The notes under the pieces: model-generated
The model's input: only the letters and a program-made list of their open reading frames with translations
The model's database searches: none
What the model was told of the DNA's origin: nothing
Shown here: positions 1-5,617 of the stretch, in pieces
Layout: each line of letters starts with the position of its first letter
How positions within the stretch are numbered: position 1 is the first letter of the stretch
NCBI GenBank assembly: GCA_002383415.1
Contig: DFYU01000030.1
Span: forward strand, 1-6,248
Length of the DNA stretch: 6,248 bases
Direction of reading: 5' to 3'
Source of the DNA: Geobacter sp. UBA4074
Lineage (GTDB): Bacteria; Desulfobacterota; Desulfuromonadia; Geobacterales; Pseudopelobacteraceae
Made by a program: the position numbers and the translations under genes

Positions 1-723
1 GGCGGCCTGGGTGAGGTGGAGCTGCAGGAGATCAAGGATGGCAACAAGCTGCTGGTTAAACTGGGCAAGAAGGACCAGCTGGCCGTCGGCAAGGCGGCCG
101 AGGTTGTTACGGCGGCCTTTGCCAAGGCGTTGCCCGACCTGCAGGTGACCGTAGACAGCACCACCGAGATCGGCCCGGCCATCGGTGACAAGCTGCGCAA
201 GGATACCCTGATCGCGGTGGCTATCTCCCTGCTGGGGATCATCTGCTACATCGCCTGGCGCTTTGACTTCAGGTTCGGTATCGGTGCCGTGGCCTCTACC
301 CTGCATGATATCCTGGCCATGTTCGCGGTCTACTACCTGTTCGGCAAGGAGTTCAACCTGCTGTTCATCACCGCGGTGCTGACCATTGCCGGCTACTCCC
401 TGACCGACACGGTGGTGATCTTTGACCGGATTCGCGAAAACCTGCACAAGGATCTGAAAGGGGCGCTACACACCATCTTTAACCGCAGTATCAACGAGAC
501 CCTGTCGCGCACCATCATCACCTCAATGACCACCCTGCTGGCTGCTGGAGCGTTATTTTTCTTCGGTGGCTCAGTGATCCATGACTTTGCCTTCGCCCTG
601 TTGGCTGGTGTGCTGGTGGCCACCTATTCGTCGGTTTTTGTGGCCAGCCCGGTGGTTATCATGCTGGAAGAGCGGGCGCAACGCAAAGCTGGCGATGCTG
701 CGCAGACGCCGGCAGCTGCCTAG
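1..723 (+). CDS. secF: Protein translocase subunit SecF, 3' part (5' end outside window)
   Basis: SecF is the inner-membrane partner of SecD; SecDF uses the proton gradient to help pull exported proteins out of the SecYEG channel. The frame is open from base 1 to a TAG stop at 721-723 (240 codons). SecF proteins are usually about 300-320 residues, so roughly 65-80 N-terminal residues (first membrane helix and part of the first periplasmic domain) lie upstream. Seen here: the end of the periplasmic domain, the EIGPAIGDKL segment that precedes helix 2 (compare VGPxxG in the family), helix 2 from about base 205, helix 3 with the conserved STLHD, helix 4 running into the signature FDRIREN at 421-441, the SINETLSRTIITS segment, and helices 5 and 6, followed by a short charged, Ala-rich tail. 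A GTG at base 16 is internal, not the start. secD would be expected just upstream. The downstream gene's ribosome site overlaps this stop, so the two are probably cotranscribed. Confidence 0.97.
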   Translation, partial: GGLGEVELQEIKDGNKLLVKLGKKDQLAVGKAAEVVTAAFAKALPDLQVTVDSTTEIGPAIGDKLRKDTLIAVAISLLGIICYIAWRFDFRFGIGAVASTLHDILAMFAVYYLFGKEFNLLFITAVLTIAGYSLTDTVVIFDRIRENLHKDLKGALHTIFNRSINETLSRTIITSMTTLLAAGALFFFGGSVIHDFAFALLAGVLVATYSSVFVASPVVIMLEERAQRKAGDAAQTPAAA

Positions 724-728
724 GAGGT
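722..728 (+). promoter_or_regulatory. Strong Shine-Dalgarno for the TPR gene, overlapping the secF stop
   Basis: AGGAGGT begins on the second base of the secF TAG stop and lies 4 bases before the ATG at 733. It is a near-perfect match to the 16S rRNA tail and fixes the start of the TPR gene. The overlap suggests that ribosomes finishing secF help load the next gene. Confidence 0.85.
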
Positions 729-732
729 AATC

Positions 733-1293
733 ATGCAGAAGGAATCAATCATTCTTGGTGTGTCCGGCCTGATCATCGGCTTCTTGCTGGGTATCCTGGT
801 GGGTGGCAAGACCATGGGCGGCAGTGGTTCCAGTGTATCAGCGCCGGTCCAGAATACGGCGCCGATGGTCAACCCGGCCGACCTGAATGCCCGCATTGCC
901 GAGCTGGAAAAGGTGGTGGCCCAGGACCCCAAGAACGTACAGGCCTGGGTAACCCTGGGTAACGACTACTTTGATGCCAACAACCCCCAGAAGTCGGTGC
1001 AGGCGTACGACAAGGCGTTGGCGTTGAATCCCAACGACCCCAACGTGTTGACCGATCAGGGGGTCATGTTCCGCGCCCTGGGTTTCTTTGACAAGGCGCT
1101 GGCCAACTTTGAAAAGGCCAACAGGCTTAATCCCCAGCATCTGCAGAGCCTCTACAACATGGGGATCGTGCAGGCGGTTGATATGAAACAGCCGGCCAAG
1201 GCCCGGCCAATCTTTGAGAAGGTGGCCCAGATGGGCGGTAGCAGCGAATTGGGCCAGCAGGCCCGCGAGATGCTGCAACAGCTACCGCGCTAA
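733..1293 (+). CDS. Membrane-anchored tetratricopeptide repeat protein
   Basis: A 186-residue protein with one N-terminal hydrophobic helix (residues about 6-24), a flexible Gly/Ser/Pro/Ala linker (about 27-48), a short helix (49-64) and two clear TPR units (about 69-102 and 103-136), with a third, looser one to about residue 168. The TPR pattern is plain: W72, L75, G76, Y79, A91, A95, L96, N99, P100 in the first, and G110, G117, A122, F126, A129, L132, N133, P134 in the second. TPRs bind other proteins; no catalytic residues are recognised. The helix lacks a clear signal-peptidase site, so it is more likely an anchor with the TPRs in the periplasm, but orientation cannot be settled from sequence. 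The position 9 bases after secF suggests a role near protein export or envelope assembly; this is inference from context only. The start is fixed by a strong AGGAGGT. No specific gene name is justified. Confidence 0.9.
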   Translation: MQKESIILGVSGLIIGFLLGILVGGKTMGGSGSSVSAPVQNTAPMVNPADLNARIAELEKVVAQDPKNVQAWVTLGNDYFDANNPQKSVQAYDKALALNPNDPNVLTDQGVMFRALGFFDKALANFEKANRLNPQHLQSLYNMGIVQAVDMKQPAKARPIFEKVAQMGGSSELGQQAREMLQQLPR

Positions 1294-1320
1294 AGGAGTT
1301 TCGAACCCCCTCTCCGGAGG
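1292..1320 (+). promoter_or_regulatory. Two candidate ribosome-binding sites for recJ
   Basis: GGAGG at 1316-1320 lies in the loop and 3' arm of the terminator hairpin, 12 bases before the ATG at 1333 and 6 bases before a TTG at 1327. When the hairpin is folded most of this site is paired. A second, unpaired purine tract, AAAGGAG at 1292-1298, overlaps the TPR-gene stop. It has no start codon close by in the linear sequence, but if the hairpin is looped out it would sit about 12 bases from the ATG (5 bases before the stem plus 7 after). Which site is used, and whether ATG or TTG starts recJ, cannot be decided by eye. Confidence 0.5.
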
Positions 1321-1332
1321 GGGTTTTTGTTT
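1304..1332 (+). terminator. Rho-independent terminator abutting the recJ start codon
   Basis: A perfect 9-bp stem pairs 1304-1312 (AACCCCCTC) with 1317-1325 (GAGGGGGTT) around a 4-base TCCG loop. From 1324 to 1332 the strand reads TTTTTGTTT, 8 T in 9, and the ATG of recJ follows at once. This is a textbook intrinsic terminator for the secF-TPR unit. There is no A-run on the 5' side, so it should act on the + strand only. Because recJ has no obvious separate promoter in this 39-base gap, partial readthrough, or a promoter inside the TPR gene, must supply recJ transcripts. Confidence 0.8.
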
Positions 1333-3051
1333 ATGCAGACCTCGTGGATACTACAAAAAAGCGATCCGGCTGTTGTGTCAGCCCTGATGGCAGAGTTGCA
1401 GCTGCAGCCGGCCACGGCGCGAGTGCTGGCTGTCCGCGGCTTTGGTGACCCGGCCAAGGCACGTGAATTCCTGGCGCCGACCCTGTCCGGCATGGTGGAT
1501 CCGTTTCTGCTGGCCGGTATGGATGCAGCGGTTACGCGTTTGCTGGCGGCCCGTAGCCAGCAGGAACAGCTCTGCGTGTATGGCGATTACGATGTGGATG
1601 GCGTGACCGCCACGGCCCTCCTGGTGTCGGGCCTGACCGCCCTTGGCCTGCGGGTCGGCTATCACATCCCCCACCGGATGGATGACGGCTACGGACTGAA
1701 CAGCGAGGCGTTACGGGCGATCCGGTCCCAGGGCGCAACGCTCTGTGTGAGTGTGGACTGCGGGGTGACCGGTATTGCGGAGGCCCAGTTGTGTCGTGAA
1801 ATCGGGCTGGACCTGATCATCACCGATCATCACCAGACGCTGGAGCACCTGCCCGAGGCGGTGGCGGTCATTAATCCCCATCGTCCCGATTGTCCCTATC
1901 CCTTCAAGGGTCTGGCCGGGGTAGGGGTGGCCTTCAACCTGCTGGTGGCATTGCGGTCCCGGTTGCGGGAACAGGGGGCCTTTGGTGATAACGGTCCAGA
2001 TCTGCGCCAGTGGCTGGACCTGGTGGCCCTGGGGACCGTGGCCGATGTGGTGCCGCTCCTGGGGCAGAACCGTCTGCTGGTGGCATCCGGTCTGCAGCGG
2101 ATGGGGAATGGTACGCGCATCGGCCTCAGTGCACTGAAACAGGTGTCCGGTATCAGCGGCGACGTTACGGCTGGTCAGGTCGGGTTTCGGCTGGCCCCGC
2201 GCCTGAATGCGGCAGGCCGCTTGGAGAGCGCCGTGCCGGGGGTTGAACTGTTGTTGACCGACGACCGCAGTCTGGCCGACCGGCTGGCCCAGGAACTAAA
2301 CGATGCCAACAACGAGCGCCAGTCGGTAGAACGGCGCATACTGGACGAAGCGGTGCAACTGGTGGAACAGTCCGGCGGCGTCAACGGACGCTACAGTATC
2401 GTGCTGGCATCTGAGAACTGGCACCCCGGCGTGGTGGGGATCGTTGCTTCACGGCTGGTTGAGCGCTATCATCGCCCTACGATCCTGATGGCGATTCAGG
2501 AGGATGGCACGGCTAAGGGCTCCGGTCGCAGCATCTCCGGCTTTCACTTGCTGGATGCACTGCATGCGTGCGCTCCGCTCTTGCTGCGCTATGGCGGCCA
2601 TCGCGTCGCAGCCGGGGTCTCGCTGAAGGTTGAGCAGGTAGCCGCCTTTATAGAGGCCTTTGAACAGGCCGCAGCCAGCCGGCTTGATCAACAGAGTCTG
2701 GTTCCCAGCTTGCTGCTGGATGTTGAGCTGGAGCCTGAAGAGCTGACGACAACGCTGGTTGACGACCTGCAGCGACTGGCGCCGTTTGGGGCCGGCAATC
2801 CCGAGCCGGTGGTCTGTATCAGGGGGCTGCGGGTGCTGGAGCGCAAGGTGGTCGGCAGCGATCATCTGAGGCTGCGGCTGGCCAGGGGCCGTCAGCAGAT
2901 CAACGCCATTGCCTGGCGGATGGCTGGCCGTCAGCTGCCGGAGCTGATCGACGTGGCCGGCATGCCGGAGATCGATACCTGGGGCGGGCGCGCCCGACTG
3001 CAGCTGCGGGTCAAGGATTTTACAGCATCGGAGCAGAACCATGCAGCGTGA
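1333..3051 (+). CDS. recJ: Single-stranded-DNA-specific 5'-3' exonuclease RecJ
   Basis: RecJ degrades single-stranded DNA 5' to 3' in the cytoplasm and works in recombinational repair (RecFOR pathway), mismatch repair and base-excision repair. At 572 residues (574 if the TTG at 1327 is used) it is full length; E. coli RecJ is about 577. All DHH-family motifs are present: YGDYDVDG (83-90), SVDCG (140-144), TDHHQ (164-168), the GTVADVVPL metal-ligand segment (234-242) and PRLNAAGRL (289-297). The DHHA1 domain shows WHPGVVGI (363-370), GSGRSI (396-401) and GGHRVAAG (421-428), and the C-terminal OB-like domain shows APFGAGNPEP (483-492). These include the Asp and His residues expected to bind two Mn/Mg ions, so it should be active. 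ATG at 1333 is preferred over TTG at 1327, though spacing from GGAGG favours the TTG. The last 11 bases overlap the cation-efflux gene, indicating translational coupling. Confidence 0.97.
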   Translation: MQTSWILQKSDPAVVSALMAELQLQPATARVLAVRGFGDPAKAREFLAPTLSGMVDPFLLAGMDAAVTRLLAARSQQEQLCVYGDYDVDGVTATALLVSGLTALGLRVGYHIPHRMDDGYGLNSEALRAIRSQGATLCVSVDCGVTGIAEAQLCREIGLDLIITDHHQTLEHLPEAVAVINPHRPDCPYPFKGLAGVGVAFNLLVALRSRLREQGAFGDNGPDLRQWLDLVALGTVADVVPLLGQNRLLVASGLQRMGNGTRIGLSALKQVSGISGDVTAGQVGFRLAPRLNAAGRLESAVPGVELLLTDDRSLADRLAQELNDANNERQSVERRILDEAVQLVEQSGGVNGRYSIVLASENWHPGVVGIVASRLVERYHRPTILMAIQEDGTAKGSGRSISGFHLLDALHACAPLLLRYGGHRVAAGVSLKVEQVAAFIEAFEQAAASRLDQQSLVPSLLLDVELEPEELTTTLVDDLQRLAPFGAGNPEPVVCIRGLRVLERKVVGSDHLRLRLARGRQQINAIAWRMAGRQLPELIDVAGMPEIDTWGGRARLQLRVKDFTASEQNHAA

Positions 3052-3940
3052 CGAACGTTTTGATAGGGCTGAACGGATTATCCAGGTCGGCTTCTGGGTC
3101 AACGCCGTGCTGATGGCCATGAAGCTGGCTGCCGGCCATTGGGGCCATTCCGATGCGGTCTTCGCCGATGGCGTTGAATCGGCCTGCGATTTTGTGGCTA
3201 TCGGCAGCACCATGGTTGCTCTCAAGCTTGGCCGGCAACCCTGTGATGAGAACCACCCCTACGGTCATGGCCGGGCCGAGTCCCTGGCGGCACTTCTGAT
3301 AGGGCTGGTGATTGGCATTACCGGTGTCTGGATTCTCTACGATGCGATGCAGACCATCGTCCACCATGAGTTTCGATCGCCCGGCTGGATTGCTGTTGCG
3401 GCTGCCGCGGCAACTATTGTCATCAAAGGCTGGCTGTACCGCTATTCAGCCACCACCGGCACACAGCTTGAGAGTCCGTCGCTGTTAGCCATAGCGCAGG
3501 ATCACCGCAAGGATGCCTTGACCTCTATCGCCACCCTGGCCGGCGTGCTGGGTGCCTTTTTCGGCTGGGGGATCATGGATCCGCTGGCGGCTGGATTCAC
3601 CGCGCTGTTTATCCTGCATATCGGCTGGCAGACCTTGTCAGGCGCCTGCCATGACCTGATGGACGGGACCGTGCATGGCGAGTATATCCAGGAGATCACC
3701 GCACTGGCCGAAGCGGTGCCCCACGTTGAAGAGGTGCATGAGATCCGTGCCCGGCGGTCGGGACAATACATCATCATCGACCTCAAACTGGAGATGGACC
3801 CGCAAATGACTGTCAAACAGTCCCATGACGTGGCCACCGAGGTGAAGCGTCAGATATTCGAGCAGTTTCAAAATGTGGGCGATGTCATGATCCATATCAA
3901 CCCCCACGCTGAAGAGCACGAAGACCTGATCAGGCTGTAA
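3041..3940 (+). CDS. Cation diffusion facilitator (FieF/YiiP-like divalent metal efflux protein)
   Basis: A 299-residue inner-membrane metal/proton antiporter of the CDF family, the same length as E. coli FieF/YiiP (300). It has six predicted helices in about residues 13-200 and a cytoplasmic dimerising domain (about 205-290). From remembered FieF residue numbers, most metal ligands reappear shifted by one: site B D69, H72, H76 (FieF D68, H71, H75) and cytoplasmic-site H233, H262, H285 (FieF H232, H261, H283). The membrane transport site differs: FieF D45/D49/H153/D157 becomes E46/D50/D154/D158, so it has no histidine. An all-oxygen site would fit harder ions such as Mn(II) or Fe(II) better than Zn(II); this is inference, so no gene name is given. 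ATG at 3041 lies inside the end of recJ (11-base overlap) with GGAG at 3030-3033, 7 bases upstream. No metal-responsive operator is visible, and its operon link to recJ has no obvious functional reason. Confidence 0.93.
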   Translation: MQRDERFDRAERIIQVGFWVNAVLMAMKLAAGHWGHSDAVFADGVESACDFVAIGSTMVALKLGRQPCDENHPYGHGRAESLAALLIGLVIGITGVWILYDAMQTIVHHEFRSPGWIAVAAAAATIVIKGWLYRYSATTGTQLESPSLLAIAQDHRKDALTSIATLAGVLGAFFGWGIMDPLAAGFTALFILHIGWQTLSGACHDLMDGTVHGEYIQEITALAEAVPHVEEVHEIRARRSGQYIIIDLKLEMDPQMTVKQSHDVATEVKRQIFEQFQNVGDVMIHINPHAEEHEDLIRL

Positions 3941-3944
3941 GACG

Positions 3945-4730
3945 ATGGACCTGAACCTCGTCAGACTCAGCATGCCGCTACCCGCTGCCGCAGCACAACA
4001 GCTGACCAATGCTCTCACCACCGAGCGCGTCCTGTTCGAGCAGTCCCTGTCTTCGCTCTGCTCCCGGAGCCTTTCCAGCGATGCCGAACTGGTGCGGCGC
4101 CATCAAAAACCGAGCCTGCCGTTTATCTTTTCGCAGCCCTGTGAAGGTCAGCTGGAGTGCCTGCTGCTGGGGCCTGCCATCGCTGAGCTGCCCCGTGTCC
4201 TGTCCACGGTGGCCGCCCGTGCCGGTCTTGTGCAACTCACCTCCTTTGGTGCCTATGATTATCAGGGGGGGCTGATTGAGCTGCAGGCCGATGGCGAAGC
4301 TGAACTGCCAGTGCTCTCGCTGGCGGCACTGCTGGATCTGGCAACTCCCCGTTATGCCGACTGCCAGCGGCTGCGGGTGACCTTGCTGACGCCGTTGCGT
4401 CTGGTGACCGACGGCCGGGAGCTGTCCCGTTTTGTCGCAGAACGGTTCGTGCGGGGCGTCTTGCGGAGGATATCTGCCCTGACGGCCTACTACGGCACCG
4501 CCGCTGCACCTGAGCAATTTATCCGGCTGGCGTCACAGGCCGGCGCCCTGCGCTTACTTGAAGCCCTGCCACTACCGGCACCCCGGGGAGTGCGTGGGCT
4601 GTTGGGCAGTTTTGATCTGCAGGGCAGCTGCAGCGAACTGGGGCCGATGCTTGAGCTGGGTGGGCTGCTGCATGTCGGCAAAGGCGCCTCCTACGGGCTG
4701 GGGGGCTTTCGGATCAGCCCGCTTTCTTGA
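3945..4730 (+). CDS. Orphan Cas6-like RAMP-fold protein (putative CRISPR pre-crRNA endoribonuclease family)
   Basis: A 261-residue soluble protein. The C-terminal half matches my recollection of the CRISPR_Cas6 (COG5551-type) family: LLTPLRLV (147-154), an Arg-rich helix with RFVRGVLRRIS (167-177), LGSFDLQG (220-227) and the glycine-rich GKGASYGLGGF (245-255), typical of RAMP RNA-binding loops. The N-terminal half has a family-like block with KPSLPF (55-60), LLLGPAI (73-79) and LPRVL (82-86). True Cas6 enzymes cut precursor CRISPR RNA, usually with a histidine in the N-terminal half; only two histidines occur here, H53 and H243, so H53 is the natural candidate, though activity is unproven. 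No CRISPR repeats, cas1/cas2 or effector genes are visible. It starts 4 bases after the cation-efflux stop without a strong Shine-Dalgarno, so it probably depends on translational coupling; an in-frame ATG at 3972 is no better supported. It could be a stranded or repurposed Cas6, or a non-CRISPR RNA-binding relative. Confidence 0.72.
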   Translation: MDLNLVRLSMPLPAAAAQQLTNALTTERVLFEQSLSSLCSRSLSSDAELVRRHQKPSLPFIFSQPCEGQLECLLLGPAIAELPRVLSTVAARAGLVQLTSFGAYDYQGGLIELQADGEAELPVLSLAALLDLATPRYADCQRLRVTLLTPLRLVTDGRELSRFVAERFVRGVLRRISALTAYYGTAAAPEQFIRLASQAGALRLLEALPLPAPRGVRGLLGSFDLQGSCSELGPMLELGGLLHVGKGASYGLGGFRISPLS

Positions 4731-4756
4731 CAACACAACTACGGGTAAGGTATTAA
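4727..4756 (+). promoter_or_regulatory. Sigma-70-type promoter for the deacetylase unit
   Basis: A perfect -35 box TTGACA (4727-4732) overlaps the TGA stop of the Cas6-like gene. It is followed after 18 bases by TATTAA (4751-4756; 4 of 6 to TATAAT). The local sequence (4731-4762) is clearly more A/T-rich than the coding DNA around it. The expected transcription start, about 7 bases after the -10 box, is at or next to the A of the ATG at 4763. No terminator is visible between the Cas6-like gene and this promoter, so readthrough from upstream may add to it. Confidence 0.6.
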
Positions 4757-4762
4757 ATCAAG

Positions 4763-5617
4763 ATGTTTCATGAGCGGCAGCCAGCTACTGTTGCCCACGC
4801 CCTAACGGTTGATGTTGAGGACTGGTTTCATGTCTGTGGAGCCGAGCAGGCGGCAGGCGAGCGGTCCGGCCAGGGGCGTGTGCTGCATACGACAGCGTTG
4901 GTACTTGATCTGCTTCGCTCCTGCGGGGTGCGGGGCACTTTTTTTGTATTGGGCTCGGTGGCCAGCCGTTACCCTGAACTGGCGCCCCGGATTGTGGCCG
5001 CAGGACATGAACTGGCGTCCCACGGTTGGTCGCACCGGCTGGTGACGGAGCTTTCGCCGCAGGAGTTTGGCGACGAGCTGTTGCAGACTGCTGACCTGCT
5101 GGAACGCCAGACCGGGCAGCGTCCCTGGGGCTTTCGGGCACCGCGCTGGTCGTTGAGCAGGCAAACCACCCCCTGGGCCTTCGAGATACTGGCGCAGCAG
5201 GGGTATCGCTACGACAGCAGCCTGACGCCGTTGGCCATGATCGGCGATCCGGCCGGTCCTCGCCTGCCGCATCGGATTGAGACGGCAGCAGGCACCCTGT
5301 GGGAGATCCCACCGCTGGTGACGGCGACCCCGCTGGGCAATCTGCCCACCGGCGGCGGCTGGGGCTTCCGCTTTTTCCCTTTAGCGATGATCAGGCACAC
5401 CCTGCAGGTCCACCAGCGTCAAGGCGGACCGGGAGTGCTGTTCATGCATCCACGGGAGCTTGATCCGGATGGTCCCCGCCTGCGGCTTGGCCTGCTGCGG
5501 GAATTCGCCACCTACGGGCCTCAAAGCAGTGCTGCCGGACGGCTGGCAGCGCTGATGCGCAGTTTCAGTTTCAGACCTTTGGGGGAACAGGTGGCCTTGT
5601 GGCAGACTGCATCCTGA
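4763..5617 (+). CDS. NodB-family polysaccharide deacetylase with DUF3473-like C-terminus
   Basis: A 284-residue predicted metal-dependent sugar N-deacetylase (carbohydrate esterase 4/NodB fold). Visible motifs: LTVDVEDWFHV (14-24) holding catalytic/metal Asp D17 plus E19 and D20; TFFVLG (59-64); the metal-binding SHGWSH with H87 and H91; GFRAP (123-127); YRYDSSL (148-154); and late blocks GGGWGFRFFP (197-206) and MHPRELDP (228-235) with H229. The VDVEDW start and the HPxExDP block recall the deacetylase subfamily of PEP-CTERM/exosortase exopolysaccharide loci (TIGR03006), but no exosortase gene is visible here. There is no signal peptide, so it probably acts in the cytoplasm, perhaps on a lipid-linked sugar. 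ATG 4763 is the only possible start: an in-frame TAA lies at 4754-4756 and no alternative start occurs before the first motif. Ribosome-site support is poor (GTAAGG, 12 bases away). It overlaps the following glycosyltransferase by 19 bases, so the two probably share a pathway; the substrate is unknown. Confidence 0.9.
   Translation: MFHERQPATVAHALTVDVEDWFHVCGAEQAAGERSGQGRVLHTTALVLDLLRSCGVRGTFFVLGSVASRYPELAPRIVAAGHELASHGWSHRLVTELSPQEFGDELLQTADLLERQTGQRPWGFRAPRWSLSRQTTPWAFEILAQQGYRYDSSLTPLAMIGDPAGPRLPHRIETAAGTLWEIPPLVTATPLGNLPTGGGWGFRFFPLAMIRHTLQVHQRQGGPGVLFMHPRELDPDGPRLRLGLLREFATYGPQSSAAGRLAALMRSFSFRPLGEQVALWQTAS
5589..5594 (+). promoter_or_regulatory. Shine-Dalgarno deciding the GTG start of the glycosyltransferase
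   Basis: AGGTGG, 4 bases before GTG 5599 and inside the deacetylase gene, is the only plausible ribosome site near the 5' end of the glycosyltransferase frame. No ATG, GTG or TTG occurs in this frame between about 5551 and 5599, and the conserved N-terminal strand begins three codons after this GTG. Confidence 0.5.

Noticed and set aside
2449..3225. A 258-codon open frame on the minus strand across the end of recJ and the start of the cation-efflux gene
   Set aside because: It lies antisense to two well-supported genes whose motifs are intact. Its translation is low-complexity and rich in Gln, Pro and Arg, with no recognisable domain, as expected of a shadow frame in GC-rich DNA.
3925..3934. 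Perfect 10-base palindrome CCTGATCAGG just before the Cas6-like start
   Set aside because: It lies within the last codons of the cation-efflux gene, is short, and has no second copy or T-tract nearby. It is expected by chance and does not support an operator or terminator.
3978..4517. A 179-codon minus-strand frame over the Cas6-like gene
   Set aside because: The translation is Gln/Gly/Arg-rich with no recognisable motif, whereas the + strand reading matches a known family. Its existence follows from third-position GC bias.
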